Both the position numbers and the translations under genes were made by a program. Under the pieces are notes generated by a model that did not search any database, was not told the DNA's origin, and saw only the letters and a program-made list of their open reading frames with translations. 9,066 nucleotides of DNA from Planctomycetaceae bacterium (GTDB lineage Bacteria; Planctomycetota; Planctomycetia; Pirellulales; Thermoguttaceae): assembly GCA_031276415.1 (NCBI GenBank), contig JAISNF010000657.1, positions 1 to 9,066 of the forward strand, given 5' to 3'. Every line of letters begins with the position of its first letter. The stretch's first letter is position 1. Below, piece after piece: positions 6,096-9,066 of this stretch.

Positions 6096-7262
6096 TTATT
6101 GAAAAAAGGGTTTTGTGTTTTCCGGTTGAATTTCAGTCAGCGTTCCTTTGTAATGCCGAAGTGCAATTGGTTGAAACGGATGTTTGGAAATTTCGGTTTC
6201 GTTAATTTCAACACCGATTCCGGGGTTGTCGGGAATTTTCATTTTGCCGTTGGAGAATTGAATGTTTTCGTTGCAGATTTCGTTTCGCCAGGGAACATCG
6301 GTTGCCATTGTTTCGAGAAGGAAAAACGAAGGTTGCGACGCCGCTAACTGTAATGTTGCGGCGTTGGCGACGGGACCGCTTGGGTTGTGCGGACAAAACG
6401 GAATATGATGCGTGTCCGCTAAAACCGCAATATTTCGGAGTTCCGTAATTCCTCCGGCATGAGAAACATCAGGTTGAACATAATCACAAGCCCGCAATTC
6501 TAATAATGTACGAAAAGACCAACGCCCGTAAAGCCGTTCCCCAAACGACAAGGGAATTTTGATTCGCCTTCGCAAATCAGCAAGGGCTTCAATTGTATCA
6601 GGAATAATCGGTTCTTCAAACCACAAAATATTGTACGGTTCAAGAGCCTTTCCAATCCGCAATGCTGTTGGCAAATCGAAACGTCCATGACCTTCAATCA
6701 TGAGTTCCGCATTGCCCTTCACTGTTTCGGCAACAGCGTTTACGCAACGGATTGCCTGATCGAAATGGTTTGGTTCGATATTTCTGTACGATGAACCGAA
6801 CGGATCCCATTTCAACGCTTTGAAACCGTTTTTAACTGCGGTGTTTGCTTTTTCGGCGAATTCTTCCGGTGTTTTTGCGGGCGCAAACCAACCGTTAGCA
6901 TAACATGAAATGCTGTCCCGGACTTTACCGCCAAGCAACCGCCAAACCGGAACACCAAGTTCTTTTCCCAAAATATCCCAAAGCGCAATATCAATCGCCG
7001 AAATAGCACTCATCAACACGGGACCGCCGCGCCAATAAGCGTCACGATAAGAATCATGCCAGATTGCCTCAATATCACGCGGATCACGTCCGATCAAATC
7101 GCGTTCTAATTCCATACATGCGGCGGCAACCGTATGTTCTTTATATTCCAGAGTTGCTTCGCCAGTTCCCCACAAACCCGCCTGATCTGTATAAACCTTA
7201 ACAAAAACCCAATTGGTTCGGTGAGCGAAACAAATAAATGTTTTAATTCCAGTGATTTTCAT
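6096..7262 (-). CDS. Enolase-superfamily sugar-acid dehydratase, galactonate dehydratase-like
   Basis: A complete 388-residue member of the mandelate racemase/muconate lactonizing group, close in layout to E. coli D-galactonate dehydratase (DgoD). Such enzymes use Mg2+ to remove water from sugar acids and give 2-keto-3-deoxy acids in the cytoplasm. The N-terminal capping domain (1-125) includes RGGPVLMSAISAIDIALWDI (78-97). Metal ligands of the barrel are E190 (EGHGR), E216 (FEEP) and E242 (GER), with the same 26-residue spacings as DgoD D183, E209 and E235. H192 corresponds to DgoD's catalytic H185, and H292 (PHNPSGP) to H285. QPDVSHAGG is at 263-271. The first ligand is Glu, not the Asp of DgoD, so substrate is not certain: galactonate, gluconate and other aldonates are possible. 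The MFS gene lies 218 bp upstream on the same strand, suggesting uptake and dehydration of one substrate. No Shine-Dalgarno site precedes the ATG. Confidence 0.88.
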   Translation of the reverse strand: MKITGIKTFICFAHRTNWVFVKVYTDQAGLWGTGEATLEYKEHTVAAACMELERDLIGRDPRDIEAIWHDSYRDAYWRGGPVLMSAISAIDIALWDILGKELGVPVWRLLGGKVRDSISCYANGWFAPAKTPEEFAEKANTAVKNGFKALKWDPFGSSYRNIEPNHFDQAIRCVNAVAETVKGNAELMIEGHGRFDLPTALRIGKALEPYNILWFEEPIIPDTIEALADLRRRIKIPLSFGERLYGRWSFRTLLELRACDYVQPDVSHAGGITELRNIAVLADTHHIPFCPHNPSGPVANAATLQLAASQPSFFLLETMATDVPWRNEICNENIQFSNGKMKIPDNPGIGVEINETEISKHPFQPIALRHYKGTLTEIQPENTKPFFQ

Positions 7263-7295
7263 AAACGATAATTCTTAAATGTGTATTTATTTTTA

Positions 7296-7449
7296 TTAAC
7301 CACAGAGGACACAGAGAAGGAAATTTGATAGTTGAGAGTGGATAGTGGAGAGTTTCGCAATGCGGAATTACAAACATTTTGGTAATAATTCCGCTTGCGA
7401 CACTATTCACTATCAACTCTCAACTATCAGCTGTGTCCTCTGTGGTTAA
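7296..7449. repeat. Nested palindrome, modules A-C-C'-A'
   Basis: The outer arms TTAACCACAGAGGACACAG (7296-7314) and its exact reverse complement (7431-7449) form a perfect 19-bp stem. Inside are GATAGTTGAGAG (7327-7338), facing CTCTCAACTATC (7418-7429), and the core CGCAATGCGGAATTA (7356-7370), facing TAATTCCGCTTGCG (7386-7399). The left arm carries about 12 extra bases (7315-7326). A second GTGGTTAATAAA follows at 7454-7465. The element fills the gap between the MFS and dehydratase genes. If they are co-transcribed, the mRNA would contain a very long hairpin. Its C part is the same sequence as 1391-1452 in the opposite orientation. Confidence 0.92.
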
Positions 7450-7480
7450 TAAATGTGGTTAATAAAAATAAATTTATGGT

Positions 7481-8782
7481 TTAAAAAGCGTGATTTTCGA
7501 TGATTCGGTTTCGGTGAAAGGTGAAAGTCATTGCGGTAAAAACAGCGATTGCTCCGATTAAATACGCAACGGAAAGCAGCGCAAAACCGTATGATAATCC
7601 GTCCTTCACACCGAAAATTGTACTTAATCGACCAAGAAGGATTGTTGATGTTGAACCGATCAGAAATGCCGTCATTGTCATCAATCCGACAGTCATTCCG
7701 CGATATTGAGGTTCAACCGTATCAAATACGGCAGCATGTGTATTTGTTTCATAAAAACCGCGAAACAATCCGAAAACGGCAACAGCAAACCATGCGGCGG
7801 AAAGTGAACCGCTCATTCCGAAACAATAAATTGCCGGAGCACCAAGCAACATGGCAGAAAATTGAACAAAAAGCCGGAATCGCGGAAAACAAACTACCAA
7901 ACGATCTGTTAAAAAACCGCCGCAAAGAATACCGCAAAACGCCGTTAAATGATGATACAACATAACGTAACCGCCGGCTTCTATTTTTGAAACGGAGAAT
8001 TTTGATTCGATAAACACAGGAGCCCAAACAACAAAAGCGTTATTGACAAAAACAATCGCTGTAAATCCGGCAGTTAAAAGCAATACGGTAGGATTTCGCA
8101 CGAAAATTGAAATTGCTTTTTGAAGAGAAACTTTTTGAAGAGAAAGAGAAGGATTCGTCTGTTGATCGGATTGATTGGGTTGATTTGATTGATTTTCGGA
8201 CGAGATAATATTTTTGGGCAAGTCGCGCAGGCGAAAAATGAAAACACCGCCGAGTAAAATACCGCAACAACCGAAAAGAAAAAAGGCTCCGCGCCAACCG
8301 AAATAATGAGCAATTCCTGCTGCAAGAAATCCGCTGAACATTAAACCGGCATAAAGTGCCGCCTGATGAACAGCCATCGCAATTGAGCGTGTGGCGGTGT
8401 GGTAAGCGGCAAGAAGCGGATAAGCGGAAGGTGCGTAAAAGGATTCTCCGCCGGCAGTTGCGACACTTCGGAATAAAATAATTCCGGCAAAACCTTGCGC
8501 CAATCCGGTCAACAGTGTTGCGAAACTCCAGAAAATCAAACTGATTGTGATGATCCATTTTTTACTGAAACGATCCGCAATGTAACCGGCAATAGGAACC
8601 ATGACCGCAAGCGTAAAAAACAAAACAGAAGCCGCAAAACCAAGTTGATCATCGCTCAACTTCAAATCTTCCTTGATTGAGGACAACAAAACACCAAAAA
8701 TCGCACGGTCTGCCTGATGAAAGAAAAAAGCGCACGATAATAACGCAAGAAGTTCCCAACGATATTTTGGTGTTGAAGACAT
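7481..8782 (-). CDS. MFS transporter, probable sugar-acid/organic-anion importer
   Basis: A 433-residue inner-membrane protein with about 12 hydrophobic segments in two halves, typical of the major facilitator superfamily. The motif A loop between helices 2 and 3 is GYIADRFSKK (66-75), repeated in weaker form as GGFLTDRL (288-295) in the second half. R105 and GGE (111-113) in helix 4 recall the anion:cation symporter and Spinster-like branches. A hydrophilic loop (about 185-222) joins the halves and holds an Asn/Gln/Ser repeat (NQSNQPNQSDQQTN). The cargo cannot be read from the sequence. The dehydratase downstream on the same strand suggests a sugar acid, as ExuT/DgoT-type transporters often pair with such enzymes. 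The ATG at 8782 fits the usual short N-terminus before helix 1, although no Shine-Dalgarno site is visible. Confidence 0.9.
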   Translation of the reverse strand: MSSTPKYRWELLALLSCAFFFHQADRAIFGVLLSSIKEDLKLSDDQLGFAASVLFFTLAVMVPIAGYIADRFSKKWIITISLIFWSFATLLTGLAQGFAGIILFRSVATAGGESFYAPSAYPLLAAYHTATRSIAMAVHQAALYAGLMFSGFLAAGIAHYFGWRGAFFLFGCCGILLGGVFIFRLRDLPKNIISSENQSNQPNQSDQQTNPSLSLQKVSLQKAISIFVRNPTVLLLTAGFTAIVFVNNAFVVWAPVFIESKFSVSKIEAGGYVMLYHHLTAFCGILCGGFLTDRLVVCFPRFRLFVQFSAMLLGAPAIYCFGMSGSLSAAWFAVAVFGLFRGFYETNTHAAVFDTVEPQYRGMTVGLMTMTAFLIGSTSTILLGRLSTIFGVKDGLSYGFALLSVAYLIGAIAVFTAMTFTFHRNRIIENHAF

Positions 8783-8815
8783 GATACAAAGTAGGATACA
8801 AAATGATTACTGTTG

Positions 8816-8843
8816 CTAATATTGATTTCAATTTTCAGTTCAA
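8816..8843 (-). promoter_or_regulatory. Candidate promoter for the transporter (and dehydratase)
   Basis: On the minus strand TTGAAC (8843-8838) and TATTAG (8821-8816) are spaced by 16 bp and lie about 35 bp before the ATG at 8782. The region is AT-rich, so such matches arise easily by chance. No operator palindrome is evident nearby. Confidence 0.25.
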
Positions 8844-8917
8844 TATAAAAACACAATTTTAAGGACAATTTATTTTAACATTAGGGAACTTCTAAAAATT
8901 CAAATATACTTTTTAAA

Positions 8918-8945
8918 ACCACAGAGAACACAGAGTTCGCAGAGA
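8918..8945 (+). repeat. Solo A-module repeat
   Basis: ACCACAGAGAACACAGAG, followed by TTCGCAGAGA, closely matches the A module at 3127-3154. It lies upstream of the transporter gene and faces the inverted copy at 7431-7449 across that gene. No partner arm is seen before the right edge. Confidence 0.8.
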
Positions 8946-9007
8946 TAAAAAATTTGTATTTATTCAGTAATGTTTTGGTTTAGTAGAAATTCCGTAATAT
9001 TTCCTAA

Positions 9008-9063
9008 GTCCCGCAGGGACGAGATTATGCATAACCGTAGGTGTAGCGAAGCGGAACCTACGG
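9008..9063. repeat. Double-hairpin intergenic repeat (D), possibly continuing past the edge
   Basis: Two GC-rich hairpins stand out from the AT-rich surroundings: GTCCC-GCA-GGGAC (9008-9020), and CCGTAGGT (9035-9042) paired with ACCTACGG (9056-9063) around GTAGCGAAGCGGA. They are joined by GAGATTATGCATAA. The form is that of a REP-like dispersed element, and I recall similar sequences as multi-copy intergenic repeats in several bacterial phyla. Only one copy is in this window, so repetition within this genome is inferred. Confidence 0.6.
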
Positions 9064-9066
9064 AAA

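Noticed and set aside
7296..7449. Insertion sequence with terminal inverted repeats
   Set aside because: There is no transposase ORF and the whole element is palindromic; at most it is a non-autonomous repeat.
7549..7965. Plus-strand 138-residue ORF
   Set aside because: Antisense to the transporter, highly basic, and without family resemblance.
8040..8558. Minus-strand 172-residue Arg/Ser/Phe-rich ORF
   Set aside because: Out-of-frame shadow of the MFS transporter; its composition is typical of a shifted frame.

Overview
The window is about 9 kb of AT-rich bacterial DNA carrying five recognisable protein genes and one small conserved-looking gene. They are separated by unusually repeat-rich intergenic DNA. 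The likely host is a member of the Planctomycetota. That rests on the lipoprotein at 3465-4994 and the 112-residue protein at 5406-5744, both of which resemble families I know from planctomycete genomes. No marker gene (rRNA, ribosomal protein) is present, and this was not checked by search.

Layout: 1-1371 (+) is the 3' part of an Eco57I-class N6-adenine DNA methyltransferase or type IIG restriction-modification protein, cut by the left edge. It converges with 1548-2849 (-), a complete homoserine dehydrogenase (threonine/methionine branch of aspartate metabolism). The 615 bp between that gene and the next holds a candidate promoter, a 15-bp tandem repeat and a long imperfect palindrome. At 3465-4994 (+) lies an envelope lipoprotein of unknown function. 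After 411 bp of AT-rich DNA with a decayed repeat and a possible structured leader comes the small conserved protein at 5406-5744 (+). Two minus-strand genes follow: an enolase-superfamily sugar-acid dehydratase (6096-7262) and, upstream of it in transcription order, an MFS transporter (7481-8782). The natural reading is a small sugar-acid uptake and dehydration unit. The right edge (8870-9066) contains only repeats.

The most distinctive feature is not a gene. Three intergenic palindromes (1357-1525, 3125-3322, 7296-7449) are assembled from the same three sequence modules in different pairings. I call them A (ACCACAGAGAACACAGAG type), B (GTCCGCAGATTACGCAGAT type) and C (TAGTTGATAGTGAATAG plus a CGCAAGCGGAATTA core). 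Single A copies lie at 6017-6052 and 8918-8945, a C remnant at 5023-5242, and an unrelated hairpin repeat (D) at 9008-9063. One B copy supplies the last four codons and the stop of the methyltransferase. No CRISPR array, tRNA, rRNA, transposase or convincing new defence system is visible.
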